A stretch of DNA of 64,000 nt from Streptomyces sp. WZ-12 (GTDB lineage Bacteria; Actinomycetota; Actinomycetes; Streptomycetales; Streptomycetaceae): contig NZ_CP118574.1 of the NCBI RefSeq assembly GCF_028898845.1, forward strand, positions 434,001-498,000, read 5' to 3'. How positions within the stretch are numbered: position 1 is the first letter of the stretch; each line of letters opens with the position of its first letter. Shown piece by piece: positions 8,129-17,080 of the stretch. Below the pieces are notes generated by a model. That model saw nothing but the letters and a program-made list of their open reading frames with translations, did not search any database and was not told the origin of the DNA. The position numbers were made by a program, and so were the translations under genes.

Positions 8129-10504
8129 TTACGGTGTGCCGGTTTCGGGGGCGGCGGGTACCGGACTCACGCGGGCTTGCTCCGCCGCTTCGGGGCGCGG
8201 GGAGCGGTAGGCGCGGGCCAGGTGGTGTTGCAGGCGGGCGTGGCGGAACTGGTAGACCGCGCCGGCCTGGCGGAGCACGCCTCGTTGGTAGGCGTCTTCG
8301 AGGAAGGCGACGACGGACCAGGGAAGCCGGCCGGTCAGCGGCAGCCAGAGCCGGGAGAAGACCGTCCACTGGCCCCAGGAGGTCAGGCTGAACACGTAGC
8401 CGAGGGCGCCGCCGAGTCCGCTGATGGTGCCCAGCTTGAACGCGGCCGTGAGGTTCCAGACGACCGATCCCAGGATCGCCGAGGCGGGGCCGATCACCGC
8501 CAGGGAGCCGAAGCCGACGAGGACGCCGAAGACCGGGGTCCAGATGAGGAGTTGGGTGGCGACGGTGCGGCCGTTCGTCCGGAGCAGGCTGACCGGGTTG
8601 AGGGCGGAGCGGATGTCGAGCGGGGTCTCGAAGAGGGTGAGCAGGCCGAGGGTGGGGCCGGCCGCCAGGGCGAACATCAGGCCGTAGATGAGGCCGTCGC
8701 CGAGGCTGTTGACCAGGAGGGCCGGGAGGTCGACGTGGAAAGGAAGTCTGTTGAGCACCCCGCGTACGAAGCCGTAGCCGGCACCGAACACCAGGCCGCA
8801 GAGCACGCCGATGGCCAGGCGGCGGAGCGGGTGCCGCCCCGATCTCCCCTCCCTGCTGCGGATCTTCATGAGGACGCCGGACGGCGCGACCGCCGCGTCC
8901 TTGGCGGCGACCATGAACCAGTACGCGATCCCGAACAGGAGCCCGGCGAGGAGCCCCGCCACCAACCCGTCCACGAGTTGGAAGGAGAAGGAGTCGAAGA
9001 GGACGCCGACGACGCCGTCGACGAGGGCGACGGCCAGGCCGACCACCAGCGCGGTCACCAGGGTGCGGGTGGTGCGGCGCATTCCGTAGCCGAGGCGCCA
9101 CCATTCCAGGTTGGGGGTGTCGAGGCAGTTCAGGTGGTGGGCGAGGTAGCCGAGCCAGTGCCGGGCGCGTACCGGGTCCCAGGTACGGAACGACGTGCCG
9201 CCGGGGCGGTGTTCGGGGCGGGGGCGGTAGGCGGTGGTGAGGAACTTGTCGAGGAGGTGGTCCTCCAGTTCTTCGGGGGTGCCGAAGCGGCGGGTGTCCA
9301 GCAGTGCGGACGGGTCGCTGTCGGGGGCGTCGCTGTAGACGGCGCGGGCGAGGGTGACCATCAGCGGAGTGGTCAGCACCGCGGCGAGGTTGGCGCCGGC
9401 CTGGCCGTGCGGTCGCTCGCGCAGCTCGCTGAGCACGGGTTCCCAGGCGGGGGCCGAGCGGCCGCGGGCCTTGCGGGTGGTGCGCGGTAGGTAGTCGGCG
9501 AGATCGTTCAGGGTGAGGTCGGTCAGTTCGACCGCGGCGGCGGAGGTGAGGACGTCGGTCTCGGCCACCGCGGCGGCGTACTCGGCCGGACGGCTCGTCA
9601 GCAGCAGCGGCAGCGTGGTGGCGTTGAGGGCTTCCAGTGCGGGGCGGCGCAGGCCGTCGGCGATCTCGTCGAAGCCGTCGAGGACGGGGAGGATGCGGCC
9701 GGTCTCGACGAGCGCGTCGGCGAGGTTCGTTCCGCCGCCGGGCCCGGGGGCGGCGAGGCCGGGGTGATCGCGGGTCAGTTGCGTGGCGAGCCAGTCCCGG
9801 AGCGTGATGGCGGTCGGGTCCCATGAGCCGATGCTGAAGATCACCGGTACGGCGTCGGCGCGGCCCCGGGACGCCAGGTGGTCCAGGACGAACCGCAGGG
9901 CGAGGATCGTCTTGCCGGAGCCCGAGCGGCCCAGCATCACCAGCCGCCCGGACGGTATCCGCCGGTACACGTCCACGATCGCGTCGAGTTGGCCGCCCAG
10001 GTCCAGGGGGTCGGGGGTGCTCCCCGGGGGCAGGCGGCGGATGTTGGCCCAGTGGTCGGTCAGTTCCTCGGCGACCGTCCGCCAGCGCACCGGCAGCGGA
10101 TAGGGGTCGTGGACCTGCCGCTGTTCCTCCTCGCGCCGCCAACGGGCGGCCACCGCCTGCGCGACCTGATCGGAGACGTCGGCCAGGGCTTGGTGGAACG
10201 GCGAGCCCTGCGGGCCGCCGGCCGTCGGCTCGGGGGTGGCCGGCGGGGCGGGCGGCTCTTCCGGAAGGTCGCCGTCCGCGGTCCGGTGGACGGCGGACGC
10301 CAGTAGCCGTTCGCGGTCCTCGGGGCTCAGCCCGAGCGCATCGGCGAGCAGCCGCACGGTGGTCACCCGTGGGTCGGCGCGCTCGCCGGTCTCCAGTCCG
10401 CGGATGGTGCGGACGCCCACTCCGGCGCGCTCCGCCAGCGCCTCCTGTGTCAGGTTCGCTGCACGTCGCAGCCTTTTCAACAGCGCGCTGAACTCACTGG
10501 TCAC
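8129..10504 (-). CDS. helix-turn-helix / NACHT ATPase / multi-helix membrane protein
   Basis: A 791-residue protein. Residues 1-65 are an XRE-type helix-turn-helix. A linker leads to a NACHT-type P-loop module: Walker A GRSGSGKT at 192-199, Walker B VLDGFDE at 274-280, then a sensor-like LLLTSRP segment. Residues about 480-740 carry several hydrophobic helices, and the C-terminus YQFRHARLQHHLA resembles the helical end common in actinobacterial NACHT proteins. The GTG start is chosen because the helix-turn-helix begins there and GGGGGAAGG lies just upstream. STAND ATPases of this type sense a signal and then oligomerise; some bacterial NACHT proteins defend against phage. The target here is unknown. 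It is divergent from the SARP gene. Confidence 0.8.
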   Translation of the reverse strand: MTSEFSALLKRLRRAANLTQEALAERAGVGVRTIRGLETGERADPRVTTVRLLADALGLSPEDRERLLASAVHRTADGDLPEEPPAPPATPEPTAGGPQGSPFHQALADVSDQVAQAVAARWRREEEQRQVHDPYPLPVRWRTVAEELTDHWANIRRLPPGSTPDPLDLGGQLDAIVDVYRRIPSGRLVMLGRSGSGKTILALRFVLDHLASRGRADAVPVIFSIGSWDPTAITLRDWLATQLTRDHPGLAAPGPGGGTNLADALVETGRILPVLDGFDEIADGLRRPALEALNATTLPLLLTSRPAEYAAAVAETDVLTSAAAVELTDLTLNDLADYLPRTTRKARGRSAPAWEPVLSELRERPHGQAGANLAAVLTTPLMVTLARAVYSDAPDSDPSALLDTRRFGTPEELEDHLLDKFLTTAYRPRPEHRPGGTSFRTWDPVRARHWLGYLAHHLNCLDTPNLEWWRLGYGMRRTTRTLVTALVVGLAVALVDGVVGVLFDSFSFQLVDGLVAGLLAGLLFGIAYWFMVAAKDAAVAPSGVLMKIRSREGRSGRHPLRRLAIGVLCGLVFGAGYGFVRGVLNRLPFHVDLPALLVNSLGDGLIYGLMFALAAGPTLGLLTLFETPLDIRSALNPVSLLRTNGRTVATQLLIWTPVFGVLVGFGSLAVIGPASAILGSVVWNLTAAFKLGTISGLGGALGYVFSLTSWGQWTVFSRLWLPLTGRLPWSVVAFLEDAYQRGVLRQAGAVYQFRHARLQHHLARAYRSPRPEAAEQARVSPVPAAPETGTP

Positions 10505-10660
10505 GGATCTCGGCCTTCCCCCGACGTGTCGATTTCCCCAGGTGAGGACTCTAGCGCGGCCACCGGCCGGATACGGCCGGTCTGTCGGCCTGTCCGTTTG
10601 GCCGCCCCGGGACCAGCGTCGAGGGCAACTGCCGACCGCCTGAAGCCAGGAGTACCCGCA

Positions 10661-11722
10661 ATGCCGACGACCGCGGCTCTCGACCGACCGACCGTCACCA
10701 AACTCACGCATCAAGAGCGTGCGGTGCTCCGTGCGGTCGGCTGTGGCCTGACGGACAGCGAGATCGCCCGCTCGCTCGCCCTCCCCGACAACACGGTCGA
10801 CGACCACCTCGGCCGGATACTCGCCAAGCTGAAACTCCGGGACCGGGCCGCCGCGATCGTGCACGCCTTCGACTGCGGGCTGGTCGTCCCCGGCCGGGGC
10901 CCCCGGGTGGCGGCCCTTCCCGTGCAGCGGGCCACCGTCCACCGCGTGCCCGAGCAGCGGGTGCGGATCTCCGTGCTCGGGCCGCTGCGGGCCTGGCGCG
11001 ACGGGCAGCCCGTGGATCTCGGGCACCTGCGCCAGCAGGCCGTGCTGGCGGCGTTGACGCTGTGTCGGGACCGGACGGTCAGCAAGGACGAACTGCTCGA
11101 CGGGATCTGGGGGATGGAGCCGCCGCTCACGAAGGTCGTGCCGGTCTATATCTACCGGCTCCGGAAGGCCCTGCAGATGGAGCGCGACACGGAGTCGGTG
11201 ATCCGGCACGACCGGTGCGGCTACCGGCTGGTCCCGGGCGCGGTCGAGGTGGACGTGGCGCGGATGGAGGAACGGGTCACCGCCGCCGGTGCGGCCGAGC
11301 GGACCGGTGAACTGGCCGAGGCGGTCCGCTGCCTCACCCGGGCGTTGGACCTGTTCTGTGGGGAGCCGCTGGCCGGACTACCGGGCCCGTTCGCGGAGTT
11401 GGAGCGGCTGCGGCTCGCCGAGCGCAGGACCGGGCTCGTGCTGCGCAAGCTGAACCTGCAACTGCGGCTGGGCCGGCACGTCGAGACGGTCGACGAGCTG
11501 TGGGCGCTGGCCGCGGCGCAGCCGTTGGACGAACCCGTGGCCGCGATGCTGATGCGCGCGCTGTGTCTGAGCGGCCGGCAGGCCGACGCGTTGACCGTGT
11601 TCGAGCGCACCCGCCGCCGGCTGGCCGAGGAGCTCGGGGTGCCGCCGAGCCAACTCCTGCGGCGGACGCACCGGACGATCATGCGCGGGTGCGATGCCGG
11701 CCCCGCCCCGACGACGCCGTGA
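10661..11722 (+). CDS. SARP-family transcriptional activator with N-terminal GerE/LuxR-type domain
   Basis: A 353-residue regulator. Residues about 12-75 form a GerE (LuxR C-terminal) helix-turn-helix: LTHQERAVLRAVGCGLTDSEIA. Residues about 100-185 are an OmpR-type winged helix (QQAVLAALTLCRDRTVSKDEL, YIYRLRKAL), and about 190-345 a bacterial transcriptional activation domain. Having two DNA-binding domains is unusual for a SARP, which normally starts with the OmpR-type domain. The ATG at 10661 is chosen because of AGGAGT eight bases upstream; the frame is open further up. Its stop overlaps the next gene (GTGA). SARPs usually activate secondary-metabolite or stress genes. Confidence 0.85.
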   Translation: MPTTAALDRPTVTKLTHQERAVLRAVGCGLTDSEIARSLALPDNTVDDHLGRILAKLKLRDRAAAIVHAFDCGLVVPGRGPRVAALPVQRATVHRVPEQRVRISVLGPLRAWRDGQPVDLGHLRQQAVLAALTLCRDRTVSKDELLDGIWGMEPPLTKVVPVYIYRLRKALQMERDTESVIRHDRCGYRLVPGAVEVDVARMEERVTAAGAAERTGELAEAVRCLTRALDLFCGEPLAGLPGPFAELERLRLAERRTGLVLRKLNLQLRLGRHVETVDELWALAAAQPLDEPVAAMLMRALCLSGRQADALTVFERTRRRLAEELGVPPSQLLRRTHRTIMRGCDAGPAPTTP

Positions 11723-12438
11723 CCAGATCGACGCCGCGCAGCCGCGGCGAAGAGCTGCTGCTGGCGCGGATCTCCGCGGCGGCCGGCCGCGCGCGCCTCG
11801 GCAGGCGGCTGGCCACCCACATGGCCACCGCGTACCGCGCGCGCACCCGGAACGGCCCGTTCCGGCCGGTCCGTTGGCTGCCTCCCCTCGCTGGATACGG
11901 CCGGTACCGCGCGACGCGGGCGAGTCCGAACGCGCGACTGGACCTGTACGAGCACGGCATGACCGTCGCCCTGAAGGGCCGGATCCACGTCGTCCGCTAC
12001 GACACCACCTCGGTCTTCCGGCACCGCACCCGGTCGCGCGGCTCCTCCCCCGCCGGCGCCGCCCTCCTCCACACGCTCACCGACGTCGAGCGGAAGCGCC
12101 TGGTGTTGCACGGCGGTCCGGAGGGCGGTGACGCGCGGGATTGGGAGCACGCGATCCAACGGGCCGTCACGCGCGCCCAGTTACCCGGCGCCCTGGCCGC
12201 GCTCCATCGAGGCGAGCGCGTCTCCTTCGGGGACGTCTGGCTGAGCAGAGCGCACATCGGGGTCGGAGAGCGGTGCATGCCCTGGGCGCGGGTGCAACGG
12301 ATCGGCACGGCGGAGGGTTTCCTCGTGCTCACCATCGACGGCGCGCAGCACAGATGGGGGCCGGCCATGCCCAGGATCCCGAACCTCTTCGTGTTCTGGG
12401 CGCTCGTGGAACGCTGTCGCACCGACGGAACCCACTGA
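11719..12438 (+). CDS. hypothetical protein, DUF6585-like
   Basis: A 239-residue protein whose GTG start overlaps the SARP stop (GTGA), so it is translationally coupled to it. It has no clear transmembrane helix. Motifs such as LDLYEHGMTVALKGRIHVVRYDTTSVF and a C-terminal WARVQRIGTAEGFLVLTIDG suggest two PH-like beta-rich halves, as in actinobacterial DUF6585 proteins; that assignment is from memory. The coupling suggests that it works with or modulates the SARP regulator, but nothing in the sequence shows how. Confidence 0.6.
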   Translation: MTRSTPRSRGEELLLARISAAAGRARLGRRLATHMATAYRARTRNGPFRPVRWLPPLAGYGRYRATRASPNARLDLYEHGMTVALKGRIHVVRYDTTSVFRHRTRSRGSSPAGAALLHTLTDVERKRLVLHGGPEGGDARDWEHAIQRAVTRAQLPGALAALHRGERVSFGDVWLSRAHIGVGERCMPWARVQRIGTAEGFLVLTIDGAQHRWGPAMPRIPNLFVFWALVERCRTDGTH

Positions 12439-12584
12439 CCGCCCCGGGCGCGGGCCGGGCGGCGTTGCCCGGCCGGCACCGCAGCCCCGCGTTTCCTCCC
12501 CGTTCCAACGACCACGGTTAACGTCGAGCCCTCACACCGCACTTGCCCCACTCATCCCACCCCGGCTCAAGGAGAAGCAGAGCG

Positions 12585-13343
12585 ATGACCCTGCGCACCA
12601 GATGGAAGAAGGCCCTCGGCGCGGCCGGAGCGGCGGCGGCCGTGGTGGCCCTCACCGCCGCCACACCCGCCGTCGCCCAGACCGCTTCGGTGCACCACTA
12701 CTACCTGGAGGTCGGCGGCACGGGCTCGGCGGCGCCCGCGCCCGGCTGCACCTCCACCTACGCGTTCGCCAACAAGCATCTCAACGGCGGCATTCCGGTA
12801 CCGGTCTGCTACCCGGCGAGCGCCGGCCCCTGGCTCAACGGTCACAACGCCCCGGACGTCCACGCCCTCAGCTACGACGCCAGTGTCCGCGAGGGCTACC
12901 GCAATCTGCTGGCCGCCGCCGAGGAGACCTACCACCGCGACCCCAACGCCCGCTTCACGATCGTGGGTTACTCCCAGGGCGCCCAGGTGGCGGACCAGGT
13001 GCTCCGGACGATCGCCGACGGCCGCACCGCGATACCCCGCGCGCAGGTGAACGGCATGCTCTACGCCGACCCGATGCAGCCCGGCACCGGCATCTGGGCG
13101 CGCGTTCCCCAGGGTTGGAGCGCCCTGGGGTTCACGTCCACGGGGGCCGCCCCGGCGAAGTACGCCGGCGTCCCGGTGCGACGCTTCTGCCTCCACACCG
13201 ACCTGGCGTGCGACGCCACCTCGCTCCGGTCGGTCCCCGGATTCCTGCGAGAGCACCCCAAGTATTGGCAGGACGGCAACATCATGACGCGGACCATCGG
13301 CCACGACGGCGGTGACGGCATCACCTGGTACGACGCCCAGTAG
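12585..13343 (+). CDS. secreted cutinase/PE-PPE-type serine hydrolase
   Basis: A 252-residue exported alpha/beta hydrolase. AAGGAGAA lies 8 bases before the ATG. Residues 1-32 are a signal peptide ending near PAVAQ. The nucleophile elbow is GYSQGAQ (G-x-S-x-G), followed by the ADPM strand typical of cutinase and PE-PPE domains; a late aspartate (HTDLACD) and histidine (TIGHDGGDG) can complete the triad. It likely cleaves ester bonds of lipids or polyesters outside the cell. The gene stands alone and is followed by a branched hairpin. Confidence 0.8.
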   Translation: MTLRTRWKKALGAAGAAAAVVALTAATPAVAQTASVHHYYLEVGGTGSAAPAPGCTSTYAFANKHLNGGIPVPVCYPASAGPWLNGHNAPDVHALSYDASVREGYRNLLAAAEETYHRDPNARFTIVGYSQGAQVADQVLRTIADGRTAIPRAQVNGMLYADPMQPGTGIWARVPQGWSALGFTSTGAAPAKYAGVPVRRFCLHTDLACDATSLRSVPGFLREHPKYWQDGNIMTRTIGHDGGDGITWYDAQ

Positions 13344-13360
13344 GACGTCGGCCATCAGCG

Positions 13361-13411
13361 CTGCGGGGCGGCCACCGGGAAGCCCGGTCTGCTGCGCCAA
13401 CCGCCCCGCAG
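13361..13411 (+). terminator. branched hairpin downstream of cutinase-like gene
   Basis: An 11-bp outer stem (13361-13371 with 13401-13411) encloses a second 6-bp stem (13374-13379 with 13383-13388). It starts 18 bases after the stop codon. There is no T-run. Confidence 0.5.
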
Positions 13412-13587
13412 CCACGGCGTTTCCCCTTGGCCGCACCATCCGCGGCCCGCACCCCAGCAAGGTTTCATCGTCATTTCAGCGCCACCCACGACGGTGGTGC
13501 GGACAGGGCGCCGGACCGTCGGTCGTGCGCCCGCCGCGTCCGCACCCCGCTCCGTAGGTGCGCGCCCTAGCGAGTGAACGGGTTCCC

Positions 13588-13983
13588 ATGAACGATCTTT
13601 TGCACAAGCTGGTCTCCGGCGCCATCACCGGCGGGCTGATCGCCCTGGTGGGATACCTCAGCGTGACCATGCGCAAGCGCCGGGTCGCCCGCGAGGAGGC
13701 CGCCGCGCCCGCCCCCGTCGAGGACCCCACCCAGGCCATGCTGCGGCAGGCCGAGCAACTGGACGTCGGTCGTGACGAGTTGGCCATCCAGGGCCGGCAG
13801 GCGGACGCACTGGCCCGGGCCGGGGAGGCCGCCGACGCCTGGCGCGCGCTCACCCGGGCCCGGCCGGGACGGTTCCAGGCGGAACACCGGGCGGCGCTGC
13901 ACCGGCTGAGCGAACTCCTGGACGCCGAAGGGCAGGACCGGCAGGCGGCCCGGGTCCGCCAGGAAGCCACCGGCCTTTCCTGA
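13588..13983 (+). CDS. small single-helix membrane protein
   Basis: A 131-residue protein. Residues 3-26 form one transmembrane helix (LVSGAITGGLIALVGYLSVTM) followed by basic residues (RKRR), so the long C-terminal part should be cytoplasmic. That part is helical and charged with a repeated Arg/Ala/Glu pattern resembling a short TPR-like stretch (ADALARAGEAADAWRALTRARP). An upstream GTG at 13558 is in frame, but the ATG here starts directly at the helix. It is followed after 21 bases by the next gene, probably in one operon. No family recognised. Confidence 0.6.
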   Translation: MNDLLHKLVSGAITGGLIALVGYLSVTMRKRRVAREEAAAPAPVEDPTQAMLRQAEQLDVGRDELAIQGRQADALARAGEAADAWRALTRARPGRFQAEHRAALHRLSELLDAEGQDRQAARVRQEATGLS

Positions 13984-14004
13984 CCGAGCAAGGAGAACAC
14001 GCCC

Positions 14005-14676
14005 ATGCCCGCCGCGATCTGGTCCGGCCGGAACGCCACTCCCGAGCAGACTGCCGTCGACCTCACCACCGCGCTGGGGGACGAACTCGGCCTTACCGCG
14101 CCACCGTTGGCCATGACGCTGCCGGCCGAGAGCACCGGCGTGCCGGCCGGGAGCCTGCTCCCGCCGCGCGCACGGTTCAGCGGAATGCCCGTGCCGACGC
14201 ACTGCTTCCTCTACGTCGACGCCCAGTCCCCGAGGCGCTTCGAGCTCCGCGCCTCGGTCCTGACCGGGCGCTCGGGCATCCGTCGGAGCCTGGGACTGGG
14301 GCACCTCCTCTACGCGGTGCCCCTGGTCCCAAAGGTCCCCTCCGCCGTCGAGCTGAGCACGCCCAGCGGTGCCACCTCCGCCCACTTCGAGGGAGACCCG
14401 GCGACCGCGGAGCGGCTGAACCGCAACACCCAACTCCTCGACGCAGCACGTGCGTTGACGCCCACCACGGCCGGTCCGGACCGCAACCACACCTGGCAGG
14501 TGGCCCGCCGACTGGCGATCGAACCGCTCCCCGGGAGCCCCGAGGGTTCGGTCCTGCTCGTCCAGACCCTGCACCGCCCCACGGACCGCGCCTGGTCCCT
14601 CCGCGCCGCCGCGGTACTGGACTTCGCGACCCGGGTGGAAACGGCTCTCGGGTGGCACCCGGACGCCTTGGGGTAG
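14005..14676 (+). CDS. hypothetical cytoplasmic protein
   Basis: A 223-residue protein with an AAGGAGAA ribosome site. No signal peptide, helix or motif that I recognise. It lies 21 bases after the small membrane protein, which suggests co-transcription. A central stretch (LGLGHLLYAVPLVPKVPSAV) is moderately hydrophobic but interrupted by prolines and is unlikely to span a membrane. Confidence 0.55.
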   Translation: MPAAIWSGRNATPEQTAVDLTTALGDELGLTAPPLAMTLPAESTGVPAGSLLPPRARFSGMPVPTHCFLYVDAQSPRRFELRASVLTGRSGIRRSLGLGHLLYAVPLVPKVPSAVELSTPSGATSAHFEGDPATAERLNRNTQLLDAARALTPTTAGPDRNHTWQVARRLAIEPLPGSPEGSVLLVQTLHRPTDRAWSLRAAAVLDFATRVETALGWHPDALG

Positions 14677-14889
14677 TACCGGCAAGAGATCGCGACGCCG
14701 CGATCGGCCGGGATTGCCGGGCCCGCGCGAAACGCCGCCGTGGGGAGGGGCGTTGAACGAGCGCCCACCCCGGCGGCGCTGTCGTACGGCAGTGGCCCTT
14801 CGTCCGCCCAGGCACCCGATCGGATCGGATCGCAACGATCGGGTACGGCCGGGCGCCTTCTGCCAGGGTTGAGGGCGAAGGGAGGCCCC

Positions 14890-15759
14890 ATGATCTCGGC
14901 CCTCAACCAGCTCGTCGCCCTCGTCGAGGAACACCTCGCCGAGGAGCTCGACGTGAAGGTGTCGGCCACGGCGCTCGGCACGACCGAGTACCACCTGCGT
15001 CGGATGTTCTCGTCGTTGGCCGGCATGCCGCTGTCGGAGTACGTGCGCCGGCGCCGCATGACCGTCGCCGCCGCCGACGTCGTCCGGGGCGAGGACGATC
15101 TGCTGAGCATCGCCGTCCGGCACGGATACGGCTCGACCGAGGCGTTCGGCCGTGCGTTCCGGGCGGTCCACGGCGCCACACCCCGTGCGGTGCGTCGCGA
15201 CGGAGGCCCCCTTCGCACACAACCGCAGCTCAGGTTCCGCCTGACCGTAGAAGGGAGCACCCCCATGGACACGCGCGTCATCGAACGCCCCGCGTTCCGG
15301 CTGATCGGACACGCGGCCCGGGTCCCGCTCATCTATCAGGGCATCAACCCGCACATCCAGCAGCACATCGCCACACTCCCACAACAGGAGCACGCCCGGC
15401 TGAAGGCCCTCAGCAACACCGAGCCGGCGGGCCTGCTGGCGGTCTCCGACGACCTGGCCCCCGACGCCCCGGAGGGCAGCGAACTGACCTACCTGCACGG
15501 AGTCGCCGTCACACAGGACACACCCGTCCCCGACGACCTCGACGCCATCGGGATACCGGCCGGCAGATGGGCGATCTTCCACAGCGCCGGCCCGTATCCG
15601 CAGGCCCTTCAGGCGACTTGGGCCGCCACCGCGACCGAGTGGTTCCCCGCCAACCCGTGGCGCCTGCGCCCGGGCCCCTCCATCCTCACGATCCTGGAAC
15701 GTGCGGAGGACTTCACCACCGCCACCTGCGAACTGTGGCTACCCGTCGAACCGGCATAA
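14890..15759 (+). CDS. AraC-family regulator with GyrI-like effector domain
   Basis: A 289-residue protein. Residues 1-105 are an AraC-type double helix-turn-helix (YHLRRMFSSLAGMPLSEYVRRRRM, LLSIAVRHGYGSTEAFGRAFRAVHG). Residues about 125-289 are a GyrI-like/SOUL-fold small-molecule binding domain (VIERPAFRLIGHAARV, AGRWAIFHSAGPYPQAL). This architecture is found in Rob/BmrR-like regulators that bind hydrophobic drugs. The ATG is chosen for GGGAGG ahead of it. No adjacent obvious target; the downstream gene is convergent. Confidence 0.85.
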   Translation: MISALNQLVALVEEHLAEELDVKVSATALGTTEYHLRRMFSSLAGMPLSEYVRRRRMTVAAADVVRGEDDLLSIAVRHGYGSTEAFGRAFRAVHGATPRAVRRDGGPLRTQPQLRFRLTVEGSTPMDTRVIERPAFRLIGHAARVPLIYQGINPHIQQHIATLPQQEHARLKALSNTEPAGLLAVSDDLAPDAPEGSELTYLHGVAVTQDTPVPDDLDAIGIPAGRWAIFHSAGPYPQALQATWAATATEWFPANPWRLRPGPSILTILERAEDFTTATCELWLPVEPA

Positions 15760-15889
15760 CGGACCCCAACGGTCCAGCCGCAGCGTTACCCACGACGCCA
15801 AAGGGTCTACCCAGGCGCCTGGTTGACCAGTCAGCCAGTTGACCAGTCGACGGGTTCCCTTCCGGTGTCCCGGGTCGGCGTGGGGCCGT

Positions 15890-16303
15890 TCAGCCTTGCG
15901 CCGACCCGATGTTGACCATCCAGCGGATGCCGAACCGGTCCGTACACATACCGAACGTGTCGCCCCACATCTGCTTCTCCAGGGGCACGGCCACGGAGCC
16001 GCCGGCGGAGAGTCTCTCCCAGTAGCCGCGCAGCTCGGCGTCGTCGTCACCGGTGAGGCTCATCGCGAAGCTGTCGCCCGAGGTGTACGTCATCCCCGGA
16101 GGGGTGTCGCTGGCCATCAGGGTGAGGCCGCTTGGGCTTTCCAACACGCTGTGCATGACCTTGTCGGCCTCCGGCGCACCGGCCTGACCGAACTCGCCGA
16201 AGGTCTTCAGCTCCAACGTGCCGCCGAAGACCTCCTTGTAGAACTCCATCGCCTTTCGGGCGTCGCCGCCGAAGGTGAGGTAGGGGTTGAGACGCGAAGC
16301 CAT
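15890..16303 (-). CDS. VOC-superfamily (PhnB-like) protein
   Basis: A 137-residue protein beginning MASRLNPYLTFGGDARKAMEFYKEVFGG, the standard opening of PhnB-like VOC/glyoxalase-fold proteins, and ending with a second beta-alpha-beta half (WGDTFGMCTDRFGIRWMVNI). Members bind metal or substrates in a paired fold; many act in small-molecule resistance or isomerisation, but no substrate can be named. GGAGG precedes the ATG. It lies upstream on the same strand as nothing else; the TetR gene next to it is separately transcribed. Confidence 0.8.
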   Translation of the reverse strand: MASRLNPYLTFGGDARKAMEFYKEVFGGTLELKTFGEFGQAGAPEADKVMHSVLESPSGLTLMASDTPPGMTYTSGDSFAMSLTGDDDAELRGYWERLSAGGSVAVPLEKQMWGDTFGMCTDRFGIRWMVNIGSAQG

Positions 16304-16439
16304 GGAAACCTCCAGAGTCGGGTCGAACCATCGGATGCCCCAAGGCTAGGCGGGACCACTGACAACGGCCCGGACGACGCCTCCCGGCAGTGCCCGCCCA
16401 CTCGCACTTCCGCCCCATCGGCCCCAAGGCCCCACGCCC

Positions 16440-17009
16440 TCAGGCGACTTCCCAGGCCGCCTCGATCATCCGGAAGATCTCGTCCACCGCGGCCTCCGGT
16501 TCGGGCGCCTCGCGGGCCAGCGAGTAGGCGTCGAGCACGAATCTCGCGATCGTCCGGCAGGTCGTGGTGGTCCCCGACAGGTCGAGGTCGGCGGCGATGG
16601 CCGTTGCCAGCGACTCCGCATGACGCAGCCTCATCAACTCCTCGTACTCCCGCAGGGCGGGCGATGCGTCGATCATGCGCCAGATCGGGGCGGCGTCGTC
16701 CGCCGTGCAATGTCGCACCATGGCCCGGATCTCACGGCGCAGCGCGGGCATGAGCGGCTCGCGCGGCGCCCGGTCGGTGACGGCCCGCGTGAGGCGTTGC
16801 TCGAAGTCCTGGTCCCGCTCGAACACCAGGGCCTCTTTCGAGGCGAAGTGGGAGAAGAGCGTGGTGACGGCCACGTCTGCCTCGGCGGCCACATCACGGA
16901 TGCCCACCGCGTCGTATCCGCGTTCCAGGAAGAGCCGCAGGGCGGTGTCAGCGATCTTCTGACGGGTCGCGGCCTTCTTGCGCTCGCGGCGTCCGGACGG
17001 CTCGTTCAT
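16440..17009 (-). CDS. TetR-family repressor
   Basis: A 189-residue protein with an N-terminal TetR helix-turn-helix (TRQKIADTALRLFLERGYDAVGIRDVAAEADVAVTTLFSHFASKEAL over residues 14-60) and an all-helical ligand domain. The start at 17009 begins at MNEPSGRR. It is divergent from the oxidoreductase gene, with a perfect 19-bp palindrome between them that is the likely operator for both. It probably represses itself and the oxidoreductase until an electrophile or quinone-like ligand binds. Confidence 0.85.
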   Translation of the reverse strand: MNEPSGRRERKKAATRQKIADTALRLFLERGYDAVGIRDVAAEADVAVTTLFSHFASKEALVFERDQDFEQRLTRAVTDRAPREPLMPALRREIRAMVRHCTADDAAPIWRMIDASPALREYEELMRLRHAESLATAIAADLDLSGTTTTCRTIARFVLDAYSLAREAPEPEAAVDEIFRMIEAAWEVA

Positions 17010-17049
17010 GACCCTGAAGCTATCAGATACGGAACCAGAACAGTTCCAA

Positions 17050-17068
17050 AACACTAACCGTTAGTGTT
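17050..17068. promoter_or_regulatory. TetR operator palindrome
   Basis: AACACTAACCGTTAGTGTT is a perfect palindrome with 9-base arms and one central base. It sits between the divergent TetR gene and the oxidoreductase gene, 12 bases ahead of the latter's ATG. Confidence 0.8.
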
Positions 17069-17080
17069 ACGGTCCACCGC

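Noticed and set aside
8134..9490. Long plus-strand frame opposite the NACHT gene
   Set aside because: Glu/Gly/Val-rich antisense shadow with no domain; the minus strand has clear motifs and a ribosome site.
8129..12438. Interpretation of the NACHT region as a phage-defence island
   Set aside because: No other defence gene, integrase or restriction system lies nearby; kept only as one possibility for the NACHT protein.
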